From Trebonia sp036276115 (GTDB lineage Bacteria; Actinomycetota; Actinomycetes; Streptosporangiales; Streptosporangiaceae), in contig DATBEM010000223.1 of assembly GCA_036276115.1 (NCBI GenBank), positions 1-64,000 on the forward strand: a DNA stretch of 64,000 bases, read 5' to 3'. Below the pieces are notes generated by a model, which saw nothing but the letters and a program-made list of their open reading frames with translations, had not been told where the DNA came from and did not search any database. How positions within the stretch are numbered: position 1 is the stretch's first letter; each line of letters starts with the position of its first letter. Position numbers and translations under genes: made by a program. Positions 49,495 to 57,164 of this stretch are shown here, one piece after another.

Positions 49495-49510
49495 GGCGCG
49501 TAAAGGGTGA

Positions 49511-50056
49511 CTAGCCCCGGGGGCGGTAGCGCAGGGAGACGGCCCCATTGGCGAACCGGCGCTGGTCCATCAAGGTGAGCGGGACGCGGAAGCCGGCCGG
49601 GAAGGCGGGCGTCCCGCCGCCGACCGCGACCGGGACCACGAGCAGCCGGTACTCGTCCACCAGGCCGGCCCGGATGGCGAACGCGGCCAGGCTAGGGCCG
49701 CCGACGCTGACGTCCCCCTGCTCCTTCAGCGCGCGGACGGCCGCGGGGTCGAAGCGCGGCTCGATCCGCGTGCGGCCGGTCGGAGCCGAGCGCAGCGTCG
49801 TGGAGTAGACGACCTTGTCGGCCGCCCGCCAGATCCGGGCGTAGTCGCGGGACGCGGGGGACGGCTCGTGCTCCGGGACCGTCTCCCAGTAGTGCAAGAC
49901 CTCGTACATCCGGCGGCCGTAGAGGTAGGTGCCGATCTCCCGCTCCTGATCATTGACGAAGGCGTGCACTTCCTCGTCGGGCGCGCTCCAGTCAAACTTG
50001 CCGTCGGCGTCGTTCACGTAGCCGTCCAGGGACGCGATCACCGAGTAGACCAGCAC
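49511..50056 (-). CDS. RibD C-terminal / dihydrofolate reductase-fold protein
   Basis: This 181-residue protein has the RibD-C/DHFR-like fold: VLVYSVIASLDGYVNDADGK, FDWSAPDEEVHAFVNDQERE, YLYGRRMYEVLHYWETV, GDVSVGGPSLAAFAIRAGL and DEYRLLVVPVAVGGGTPAF. Actinobacterial members bind NADPH or F420 and reduce unidentified substrates. The GTG at 50056 has GGAGG at six-base spacing and starts just before the fold. Upstream in-frame codons add a basic leader without similarity. It is convergent with the Lrp gene. Confidence 0.87.
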   Translation of the reverse strand: MLVYSVIASLDGYVNDADGKFDWSAPDEEVHAFVNDQEREIGTYLYGRRMYEVLHYWETVPEHEPSPASRDYARIWRAADKVVYSTTLRSAPTGRTRIEPRFDPAAVRALKEQGDVSVGGPSLAAFAIRAGLVDEYRLLVVPVAVGGGTPAFPAGFRVPLTLMDQRRFANGAVSLRYRPRG

Positions 50057-50198
50057 TTGCCGCCTCCGCTTCGTAGCCGTGCTCCGGCTTCCTGTCGTAG
50101 GGACGATCGTCGTCGGCGGCATTCATCGGCGGGCCGGCTAGGTAACTCCTCCCCCTGCCCTGAATACTGGCCCCGGTACTACGGACGGGAGGCGTGGG

Positions 50199-51026
50199 AT
50201 GCCGGAGCTTCCGGAGGTGGAGTCGGCCCGGGCGGTCATCGAGCGAGGCGGGCTGCGGCGGCGCATAGCCGAGGTGGACGACTCCGATTCCTACGTGTGC
50301 CGCCCGCACCCGCCGGGCGAGATCCGGCACGCGCTCCTGGGCCTGGAACTGGTCACCGCCCAGCGGACGGGCAAGAGCATGTGGTGCCAGGCCGGCCCGT
50401 CGCCCGAGCCGCTCACGCTCGGCATTCACCTGGGCATGGCGGGCAAGATCGTGCTCGCGGGGGCCGACGGGAGCGAGGTCGACGGCGGCGACTACTGGGA
50501 GGGACGGCGGCAGCCGGGCAACTACCGCTGGTCGCGGTTCACCCTGACGTTCGCCGACGGCGGCCGCCTCATGCTGGTCGACCCGCGCCGCCTGGGCCGC
50601 GTCCGGCTCAACCCGCCGGTCGAGAAGCTCGGCCCCGATGCCCAGCACATCACCCCGGCCCAGTTCCGGGCGGTGCTCGCGGCCGGGTCGACCGCGCCGG
50701 TCAAGGGCCGCCTCATGGACCAGAAGCGGATCGCCGGCATCGGCAACCTGCTGGCAGACGAGATCTTGTGGCGAGCGCGGGTCCACCCGGCCCGGCCCGT
50801 GAGCACCCTGACCGACGACGAGCGGTCCCGGCTGCTGCGGTCCACCCGGGACGCGATCCGGCTGGCCGTGCGCGACGGGGGCGTGCACACCCTGACGATC
50901 ATCGCCCACCGGCGCCGGGGCGGCACCTGCCCGCGCGACGGCGCGCCCATGAGCACCGCCCCGGTCGACGGCCGCACGAGCTGGTGGTGCTCGGCCGAGC
51001 AGGTACTCCCCCGGGCCAGGGCCTGA
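50199..51026 (+). CDS. Fpg/Nei-family DNA glycosylase with degenerate zinc finger
   Basis: This 275-residue base-excision repair enzyme starts PELPEVESAR, so the catalytic Pro1/Glu2 pair and PEVE motif are intact. The H2TH region KGRLMDQKRIAGIGNLLADE is also intact. It would excise oxidised bases and cut abasic sites. The C-terminal zinc finger normally has four Cys. Here it reads GTCPRDGAP ... RTSWWCSAEQ, keeping only two, so it probably folds without zinc, as in the zincless-finger Nei group. GGAGG precedes the ATG. Confidence 0.9.
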   Translation: MPELPEVESARAVIERGGLRRRIAEVDDSDSYVCRPHPPGEIRHALLGLELVTAQRTGKSMWCQAGPSPEPLTLGIHLGMAGKIVLAGADGSEVDGGDYWEGRRQPGNYRWSRFTLTFADGGRLMLVDPRRLGRVRLNPPVEKLGPDAQHITPAQFRAVLAAGSTAPVKGRLMDQKRIAGIGNLLADEILWRARVHPARPVSTLTDDERSRLLRSTRDAIRLAVRDGGVHTLTIIAHRRRGGTCPRDGAPMSTAPVDGRTSWWCSAEQVLPRARA

Positions 51027-51269
51027 GGGCTGCCCCCGGCAGTCACCGGCGGCCAGCGATGTGCGGGGGCGATCGCTTCGGGCCCGCGAGTGGCGGGAGT
51101 GACGGCCGGGCTGATGCCGTCCCTCGGCTGGGCGAGGGACGGGCGCCGCGCCCGCGTAGCCTCGCCGGGACGCCCTGTAGTCCGCCGGCCTGCCCGGGGT
51201 GGCAAATACCGACCCGGCTCGCGCGGTTGCCGGCAATCGCGGCGCCCTCAGGCCGTCCTCAGGTCACGC

Positions 51270-51905
51270 TCAGGCCGTGGCGGCCAGGGCCTCGATGCGG
51301 TCGAGCATCGCGTCGAGGGCGACCTCAAGCGGCCGGGTGTCGCGTTGCAGCTGGGTCATCAGCAGGCCGCCCTGCAGCGCGGCGAGGATCGCCAGGGCCA
51401 GGTCCTCCGGGTCGGTGACGGCGGGCAGGTCCCCGCGGGCGTGCATCGCGGCCAGCCCGTCGCGGATCCGGCCCTCCCAGCGGCGCAGCCCCCGGGCCGC
51501 GGCGACGCGGGCGACGGCGTCCGTCTCGGCCACCTCGGCCCCGAGCGCGCCGATCGGGCAGCCGCCCCGGCAGCCAAGCCGGCGCTGGTGCTCGACCAGG
51601 AAGTCGCGCCACGCGCGCAGGCCCGCCAGCGTGTCGAGCCGGTCCAGGTGATCGCCCTGGGCATCCAGCACCGTGTCCGCCTGGAAGTCGATTACCGCGC
51701 GGACCAGCGCCTGCTTGTCCGCGAAGTAGTGGTAAACCTGCGAGCCGCTCACCCCGGCGGCCGCCCTGATTTCCTCAAGGGTGGTCTCGGCGACGCCGTT
51801 GTCGAACATCAGCTCCGCCGCCGCCGCCACGATTCGCTGCCGGGTCTCCTGCCCCCGCCGGGTTAGCGGCCGCCCGCCGGTCTCCGCGCGCTCATTTCCG
51901 GTCAT
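51270..51905 (-). CDS. TetR-family transcriptional regulator
   Basis: This 211-residue regulator has the HTH TRQRIVAAAAELMFDNGVAE ... VSGSQVYHYFADKQALVRAV and a TetR_C-type ligand domain with RLGCRGGCPIGALGAEVAE, a Cys-containing loop common in AcrR-like regulators of SDR genes. It is divergent from a frameshifted SDR gene across about 100 bp. That gap holds CCAA-CTGGA-TTGG and two AACCCA-N-TTTT direct repeats that may be its operator. Confidence 0.87.
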   Translation of the reverse strand: MTGNERAETGGRPLTRRGQETRQRIVAAAAELMFDNGVAETTLEEIRAAAGVSGSQVYHYFADKQALVRAVIDFQADTVLDAQGDHLDRLDTLAGLRAWRDFLVEHQRRLGCRGGCPIGALGAEVAETDAVARVAAARGLRRWEGRIRDGLAAMHARGDLPAVTDPEDLALAILAALQGGLLMTQLQRDTRPLEVALDAMLDRIEALAATA

Positions 51906-52006
51906 TTCGCCATGGTACTACCAACTGGATTGGACAACCCACTTTTGGCCAGGCAGGGTGGATCGCGTAACCCAGTTTTCTGCCACGATCCTTGAGGGGA
52001 CTCACC

Positions 52007-52797
52007 ATGACCGGAAGCACTCACCTCACCGGGAGCACCGATCTCACCGGGAGCACCGATCTCACCGGGAGCACCGCCCTCGTGACCGGCGCGACCAGCG
52101 GCATCGGCCGCGCGGCGGCCGGCTTGCTTGCCCGGCGCGGCGCGCACGTCCTGATCAGCGGGCGGGATGCCGCCCGGGGGGAGGCCGCCGTCGCCGCCAT
52201 TCGCGTTGCCGGCGGCAAGGCCGACTTCATCGCGGCCGACCTCGGCGACCGCGACTCGGTGCGGGCGCTCGCCCGCCGGGCGGCCGAGCTCGGCGGCGGC
52301 CACGTCGACATCCTCGTCAACAACGCCGGGGTCTTCCCGTTCGGACCGACCCCCGGCGCCAGCGACGCGGACATCGACCTGGTCTACGACGTCAACGTCA
52401 AGGCGCCGTTCATCCTCGTCGGCGAGCTCGCGCCCGCCATGGCCGCGCGGGGCAACGGGGCCATCGTCAACGTGCTGACGATGGTCGCCCAGTTCGGCGT
52501 GGCCGGCATGGCCCTGTACGGGTCGAGCAAGGCCGCGCTGACCCTGCTGACCAAGGCATGGGCGGCGGAGTTCGGCCCGAGCGGGGTCCGCGTCAACGCG
52601 GTTAGCCCGGGGCCGACCCGGACCGAGGGCACCGCCGGGATGGGCGACCAGCTCGACCAGCTCGCGTCGATGGCCACGGCCGGCGCCCGGCCGCCCCCGA
52701 GGAGATCGCCAGCGCCATCGCCTACCTGGCCGGCGACGAGGCCAGCTTCGTCCACGGGGCCGTCCTCGACGTAGACGGCGGCCGCAACGCCGCTTAG
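52007..52797 (+). pseudogene. Short-chain dehydrogenase gene with one frameshift
   Basis: From the ATG at 52007 (GAGGGGA upstream) the frame encodes a classic SDR: ALVTGATSGIGRAAAG, VDILVNNAGVFPFGPTPGA, catalytic Tyr/Lys in MALYGSSKAALTLL, and NAVSPGPTRTEGT. At a run of five C (52694-52698) the frame is lost. Adding one C restores PPPEEIASAIAYLAGDEASF and VHGAVLDVDGGRNAA with a TAG at 52795. The unrepaired frame gives a wrong C-terminus. The start also has three 18-bp tandem repeats (52025-52078) encoding LTGSTD. It is either a decayed gene or a sequencing slip. TetR is divergent. Confidence 0.85.
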
Positions 52798-52830
52798 CAG
52801 GCCCGGCTACCGCCTCATCACCTCGCCAGC

Positions 52831-52928
52831 TGCACTGCCTGAGGTGCACTGCCTGAGGTGCACTGCCTGAGGTGCACTGCCTGAGGTGCCCTGCCTGAGG
52901 TGCACTGCCTGAGGTGCCCTGCCCGCGC
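52831..52928. repeat. 14-bp tandem repeat array
   Basis: TGCACTGCCTGAGG is repeated head to tail: six units from 52831 to 52914 (one with A changed to C) plus a degenerate seventh. It fills most of the gap between the SDR gene and the cytochrome bd promoter. There are no spacers, so it is not a CRISPR array. Confidence 0.85.
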
Positions 52929-53012
52929 TGCCTCCCCGCCCGGCCGCCCGCCCCGGGCCGCGCGGGCGGGGCAGGCGAGGCGGAAGACCCGTGAAAGGGA
53001 TCTACGACGACG

Positions 53013-53053
53013 TGTAGTAGATCACGCGGCCCATCACTATCGCTTGTAGTAGA
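53013..53053 (+). promoter_or_regulatory. Paired TGTAGTAGA sites upstream of cydA
   Basis: TGTAGTAGA occurs at 53013-53021 and 53045-53053, 32 bp apart (three helical turns). The first also has an inverted partner TCTAC at 53001. The arrangement suggests a regulator binding on one DNA face just upstream of the cydA start. The half-site resembles BlaI/CopY-type operators, but the regulator is not known. Confidence 0.5.
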
Positions 53054-53072
53054 GACGCTATAGGGTGACATC

Positions 53073-54434
53073 GTGGGCACTGAACAGCACTACCTGTTCG
53101 AGGCGCGCCAGATGCAGGCGCTCTCCCTGTCCGTGCACATCCCGCTGGTGTGCTTCGGCATCGCGTTTCCCGTCCTCATCCTGTTCACCGAGTACCGGTA
53201 CCTGCGCACCGGCGACGAGCTGTACCGGGTCCTGGCCCGGCGGTGGTCGCGGGTCATGCTCGCGCTGTTCGCGGTCGGCGTCGTCACCGGCACGATCTTG
53301 TCGTTCGAGCTCGGCATGCTGTGGCCGCAGTGGATGGCGGACTTCGGCAACGTCTTCGGCCTCGGGTTCACGCTGGAGGGGTTCTCCTTCTTCATCGAGG
53401 CCATCTTCATCGGCATCTACGCCTACGGGTGGGACCGGCTGCGGCCCCGCACCCACTTCCTCTGCGGCATCCCGGTCGCGGTCGCGGGGGTCGCGGGGTC
53501 GCTGTTCGTCATCGCCGTCAACGGCTGGATGAACCACCCGTCCGGCTTCACCCTGCACGGCGGGCGCGCGGTCGACGTGCACCCGTGGCAGGCCCTGTTC
53601 GCCAACCCGATGTTCTGGAGCGAGTACGTCCACATGTACTTCGCCGCGTTCATCGTCTGCGGCTTCCTCATGGCCGCCGTCTACGCGTGGGCGCTGCTGC
53701 GCGGCCGGCGCGGCCGCTACGAGCGCACGGCGCTGGGGATCTCGCTCGGGGCCGCCTCGGTCGCCGCGCCGCTGCAGGTCATCGTGGGCGACTGGGCCGC
53801 CCGCGACGTCGCCGTCTACCAGCCGGTCAAGCTCGCGGCGATGGAGGGCCTGGCCACCACGACCAGCGGCGCGGCCGAGCACCTGCTCGGCTGGTACAAC
53901 GGGCACGCGGTCGTGTGGGGCATCGAGATCCCTAAGCTGCTGTCGCTGCTGGCCTTCCACAATCCCGGGGCGACGGTGCAGGGCCTGGACATCGTCCCCC
54001 TCGGTGACCAGCCGCCGGTGAACGTGGTCCGCTTCGCGTTCCAGACGATGGTCGGCATCGGCAGCCTGCTGGCCGCCATCGGGCTGGTCTACCTGGTGTT
54101 CCGCCTGTGGCCGCGGCTGCGGTCACGGGTGCTGCCGCGCTGGCTGCTGGTGGCCGTCATCGCCGCCGGGCCGCTGTCGGTGGTCGCGCTGATCGCCGGG
54201 TGGATCACCACCGAGGTCGGGCGGCAGCCGTGGATCGTCTACGACGTCCAGCGGGTCTCGTCCGCCGTCACCGGCGCGGGCGGCATCCCCGTCGGGTACG
54301 GAACGCTGTCGGTGGCGTACCTGGCCCTCGCGGCGATCGTCGCGGTCATCTTGCGACGGCTGGCCCGGGTGCCGCTGCCGGCCGGGCTGGGCGGCTCGCC
54401 GGGGCCGGCCTCGCCCGGGACGGGGGCGGTCACC
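53073..54434 (+). CDS. cydA: Cytochrome bd ubiquinol oxidase subunit I, no stop codon before cydB
   Basis: This is the heme-bearing subunit of the high-affinity quinol oxidase, in the membrane. The GTG at 53073 follows AGGGTGA. Visible features are SLSVHIPLVC (heme ligand His), FFIEAIFIGIYAYGWDRL, the GWMNHPSGF region, EYVHMYFAAF (heme b558 His), the short Q-loop motif GRQPWIVYDVQR, and nine or so hydrophobic helices. Up to the cydB start it has 454 codons, the normal length for the short type, but no stop is met. The frame stays open through cydB to 56051 (992 codons), giving Arg/Gly-rich nonsense. An extra G in the GGGGG run near 54421 would end it at a TGA at 54458. Confidence 0.92.
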
Positions 54435-54435
54435 G

Positions 54436-55986
54436 GTGGCTTACGTGCCCGTCGCCATGATGCTGGCCGGGATGGCCGCCTACACCGTGCTGGCCGGGGC
54501 GGACTTCGGGGCGGGACTGTGGATGCTGCTGGCGGCCGGCCCGGGCGCGCCCCGAATCCGGGCGGCCGCCCGGCACGCGATGGGGCCGGTCTGGGAGGCC
54601 AATCACGTCTGGCTGATCTTCGTGCTGGTCGTCGGGTGGACGAACTACCCGGTGGCGTACGGGTCGATCGCCTCGACGCTTGCCCTGCCGCTGACCGCCG
54701 CGGCGGTCGGGATCATCTTCCGCGGCGCCGCCTACGCACTGCGCGGGCAGGGCGCCTCGCGGGCGGCCGAGACCGTGCTCGCGCTGTCGTCGGTGCTGAC
54801 CCCGTTCGCGCTCGGCACCGTGATCGGCGCGATCGCGACCGGGCGGGTGCCGGCCGGGAACGCGGCCGGGAACCTGGTGACGACCTGGCTGAGCCCGGCC
54901 CCGGTCCTGACCGGAGTGCTGGCGGTCGCCTTCTCGGGGTTCCTGGCGGCGGTGTTCCTGGCGGCCGACTCGCGCCGGCTGGCCTCGGCGCCGGGCTCGC
55001 CGCCCGGCTCAGCGGAGCTCGTCGCGATCTTCCGCCGCCGGGCACTGGCGGCGGGCGCGGTGGCGGGCGCGCTCGCCCTGGCCGGCCTGCTCGTCATGCG
55101 GGGCGCCGGCCTCGACCTCACGCACGGGGCGGCCCTGGCCATGGTGGGCGTATCGGCGGCAGGCGGCCTGGCCACCATCGGGCTGTGCTGGCGCTCGCGG
55201 TTCGGCCTGGCCCGGGCCGGCGCGGCCGTGGCCGTGGCGGCCGTGGTCGCGGGGTGGGCGGCGGCCCAGGCCCCGCGGCTGCTGCCCGGGCTGACGGTCA
55301 CCGCCGCCGCCGCGGGCCAGGCGACGCTGGTCGCCACCACGATCGCCGTCGGCGTCGGCCTCGTCGTGCTGCTGCCAGCGCTGGGGCTGCTGTACGGGCT
55401 GTTCCTGCGCGGCCGCCTGGACGCCCCGGACGCGCCCCACGTTCCCGGCGCGGTGCTCGCTCCCGTCCGGCCCGGGGCACCCGCGCCGTTCTCCCCGGCC
55501 GAGGCCGGGGCGGCAGGGGCCAAGGCGGCAGGGGCCAAGGCGGCAGGGGCCGGCGATGTGCCCGGGGCAGCCGAGAAGCCGACGGCGGCGAACGCGGCCG
55601 GAGCGCGCCCGGCACCGGCGACGGAAACAGGCGGGATGCCAGCGGCAGTGGCGCCCGCCGGGGCCGCGCTGCCAGCGGGCACGACGGCGTCAGCACGAAC
55701 GGGGCCGGCGGGACCGTCCGCGGCGGCCCCGGGCACTGGCACCACGGGCACTGGCACCACGGGCACTGGCACCACGGGCGCTGGCACCACGGGCGCTGGC
55801 ACCACGGGCACTGGCGCAAGGCCCTCGGCCCGGCTGAACGGGGCGCTCGCGGTCGCGGGCCTGGTCGCCGGGACCGGGCTGCTGGTGTTCAGCGACGCGG
55901 CCTGGGCACTCGGGCTGGGCGTGGCGCTCCTGGTGCTGTGCGCGGTGACCGTGTTCCGGCTCAGCGCCGGCCACGAGGACGGCTAA
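54436..55986 (+). CDS. cydB: Cytochrome bd ubiquinol oxidase subunit II
   Basis: This 516-residue partner of CydA has the N-terminal MMLAGMAAYTVLAGADFGAG, GPVWEANHVWLIFVLVVGWT and LAVAFSGFLAAVFLAADSRR motifs of CydB. Eight or so membrane helices follow to about residue 320. Typical CydB ends near 340 residues. Here a low-complexity Ala/Pro/Gly/Thr segment of about 130 residues (roughly 335-465) is inserted before the last two helices (LAVAGLVAGTGLLVFSDAAW ... LGLGVALLVLCAVTVF). That segment includes a 15-bp tandem repeat. It starts at the point where cydA should end. No cydDC genes follow. Confidence 0.93.
   Translation: MAYVPVAMMLAGMAAYTVLAGADFGAGLWMLLAAGPGAPRIRAAARHAMGPVWEANHVWLIFVLVVGWTNYPVAYGSIASTLALPLTAAAVGIIFRGAAYALRGQGASRAAETVLALSSVLTPFALGTVIGAIATGRVPAGNAAGNLVTTWLSPAPVLTGVLAVAFSGFLAAVFLAADSRRLASAPGSPPGSAELVAIFRRRALAAGAVAGALALAGLLVMRGAGLDLTHGAALAMVGVSAAGGLATIGLCWRSRFGLARAGAAVAVAAVVAGWAAAQAPRLLPGLTVTAAAAGQATLVATTIAVGVGLVVLLPALGLLYGLFLRGRLDAPDAPHVPGAVLAPVRPGAPAPFSPAEAGAAGAKAAGAKAAGAGDVPGAAEKPTAANAAGARPAPATETGGMPAAVAPAGAALPAGTTASARTGPAGPSAAAPGTGTTGTGTTGTGTTGAGTTGAGTTGTGARPSARLNGALAVAGLVAGTGLLVFSDAAWALGLGVALLVLCAVTVFRLSAGHEDG
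55735..55815. repeat. 15-bp coding tandem repeat in cydB
   Basis: ACTGGCACCACGGGC is repeated five times with small changes, plus a partial unit. It encodes Gly/Thr/Ala pentapeptides in the extra loop of CydB. A separate 15-bp repeat (GGCTTGTGCTGGCGC type) follows the cydB stop at about 55993-56036. Confidence 0.8.
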
Positions 55987-56095
55987 GCAGGCCCGGCTTG
56001 TGCTGGCGCGGCTTGTGCTGGCGCGGCTTGTGCTGCCCTTGCCGGTGCTAGCCGCTGGCCGGGGCCTGCCCGGGCGGGCGAGCCGGGCCGGGCTA

Positions 56096-56143
56096 GCGCG
56101 TGTCCTGGCGATCTTCGGTGCGCCGGCGCGCCGACGCCGGCGC
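56096..56143. repeat. Dispersed 25-nt box plus GC hairpin, copy 2
   Basis: The 25 bases at 56096-56120 (GCGCGTGTCCTGGCGATCTT then CGGTG) differ from 20342-20366 by one base. They are followed at once by the perfect stem GCGCCGGCG/CGCCGGCGC (56120-56128 and 56135-56143). It lies in the 380-bp gap between convergent cydB and the encapsulin gene. Confidence 0.6.
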
Positions 56144-56170
56144 GGCCCTTGCGTCACGCGGTTGCGTGGA

Positions 56171-56218
56171 GGATTTTCCGGTCCGGAAGGATTTTCCACC
56201 CTGGGGCGCGGGAAATCC
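56171..56218. promoter_or_regulatory. GGATTTTCC repeat cluster with central palindrome
   Basis: GGATTTTCC occurs at 56171-56179 and 56189-56197, with TTCCGGTCCGGAA between and across them. An inverted relative GGAAATCC lies at 56211-56218. The sites look like a regulator or terminator region downstream of two convergent genes. Their role is unclear. Confidence 0.4.
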
Positions 56219-56366
56219 TTCACAACCGTAATTTCTTACCGAAAAAGGGTGACACCTGCGGCGAGGACGCGCGCGTCGGGATGGCCGCTGCTGCCGGTCC
56301 TCGCGGGCCGCGGCCCTGCCAGGGTCTGGCTAGGGCCGCGGCGAAGACCGCCAGGACACGCCTTAG

Positions 56367-57164
56367 TCAGGCCGTCAGGGAGACGCTCGCCTCGGTCGTG
56401 TAGACGGCGAAGCTGAACGACTCCTGGAAGTACAGCTCCACCCGGGTCGCGTCGTGGGACAGGTAGCCGATCGACAGGTCCTCGCCCAGCTTCAGCTCGA
56501 AGTCGCCGCCACGGCACGACAGCAGGACCGCGCCGTCGATCGCCGGGGCCCAGATGAGGTCGCCGTCAATCACCCGGCTGATGTGCTCGCGGATCGGGTA
56601 GCCGTGGTCGGAGGTCTCGCTGACCTCGGTGTAGGCGTCGGCCGACAGCAGCAGCGAGAACGGGCCGTCCACGCCGGCCAGCCGCAGCGCCGAGATCGCC
56701 CGCGACACCGCGTCCGGGTACTCGCGGACGTCGCCCGGCAGCGCCAGGCCCGGGTTGGAGGACTCGGTCCGGATGCCCGCGACCTGCGCGGCCGCGTACC
56801 CGTCGAAGACGGCGCGGTCCTCGGCGAACGCGATCTGCTTGGCCGCATCCTTGACCGGCTGCCAGTCGGGGTCGAGCGACCCGCGCTCGACGCTGTCGAT
56901 CGCCGTCCGGTCCAGGGTGAACGGCACCCGAAGCTGGACGACCGGCCGCCACTGGCGCAGGCCGGCGATGATCCCCTTCTCAGGCGGGTCGATCGCCGTC
57001 AGGTAACCGGTCCCGGTCCCGGCGTAGGCGGCGCCGCTGGGGCCGGTCACGTCGACCACCTTGCGCCCCGCCACGTGCCGGGCGAAGGTGCGCTTGGCCT
57101 CTTCCTCGATGCTGGCCCAGGCGGCCGAAGAGATCGGGGCGAGCTCCCGGTACAGGTTGTTCAT
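56367..57164 (-). CDS. enc: Encapsulin nanocompartment shell protein
   Basis: This 265-residue HK97-fold shell protein begins MNNLYRELAPISSAAWASIE and continues RTFARHVAGRKVVDVTGPSG, RQWRPVVQLRVPFTLDRTAI, PDWQPVKDAAKQIAFAEDRA, GPFSLLLSADAYTEVSET and VELYFQESFSFAVYTTEASV. These are hallmark encapsulin (Linocin_M18) blocks. It should assemble a T=1 cage around cargo. Its ATG overlaps the stop of the DyP gene (ATGA), and its AAAGGA ribosome site lies inside the codons for the DyP cargo-loading peptide. Translation is therefore coupled to the cargo gene. Confidence 0.95.
   Translation of the reverse strand: MNNLYRELAPISSAAWASIEEEAKRTFARHVAGRKVVDVTGPSGAAYAGTGTGYLTAIDPPEKGIIAGLRQWRPVVQLRVPFTLDRTAIDSVERGSLDPDWQPVKDAAKQIAFAEDRAVFDGYAAAQVAGIRTESSNPGLALPGDVREYPDAVSRAISALRLAGVDGPFSLLLSADAYTEVSETSDHGYPIREHISRVIDGDLIWAPAIDGAVLLSCRGGDFELKLGEDLSIGYLSHDATRVELYFQESFSFAVYTTEASVSLTA

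Noticed and set aside
52831..52928. Possible CRISPR array
   Set aside because: Units are 14 bp and contiguous, without spacers, and no cas genes are present.
53073..56051. A 992-residue CydA fusion protein
   Set aside because: Residues after about 454 are Arg/Gly-rich out-of-frame sequence over the well-supported cydB; a missing stop is more likely.
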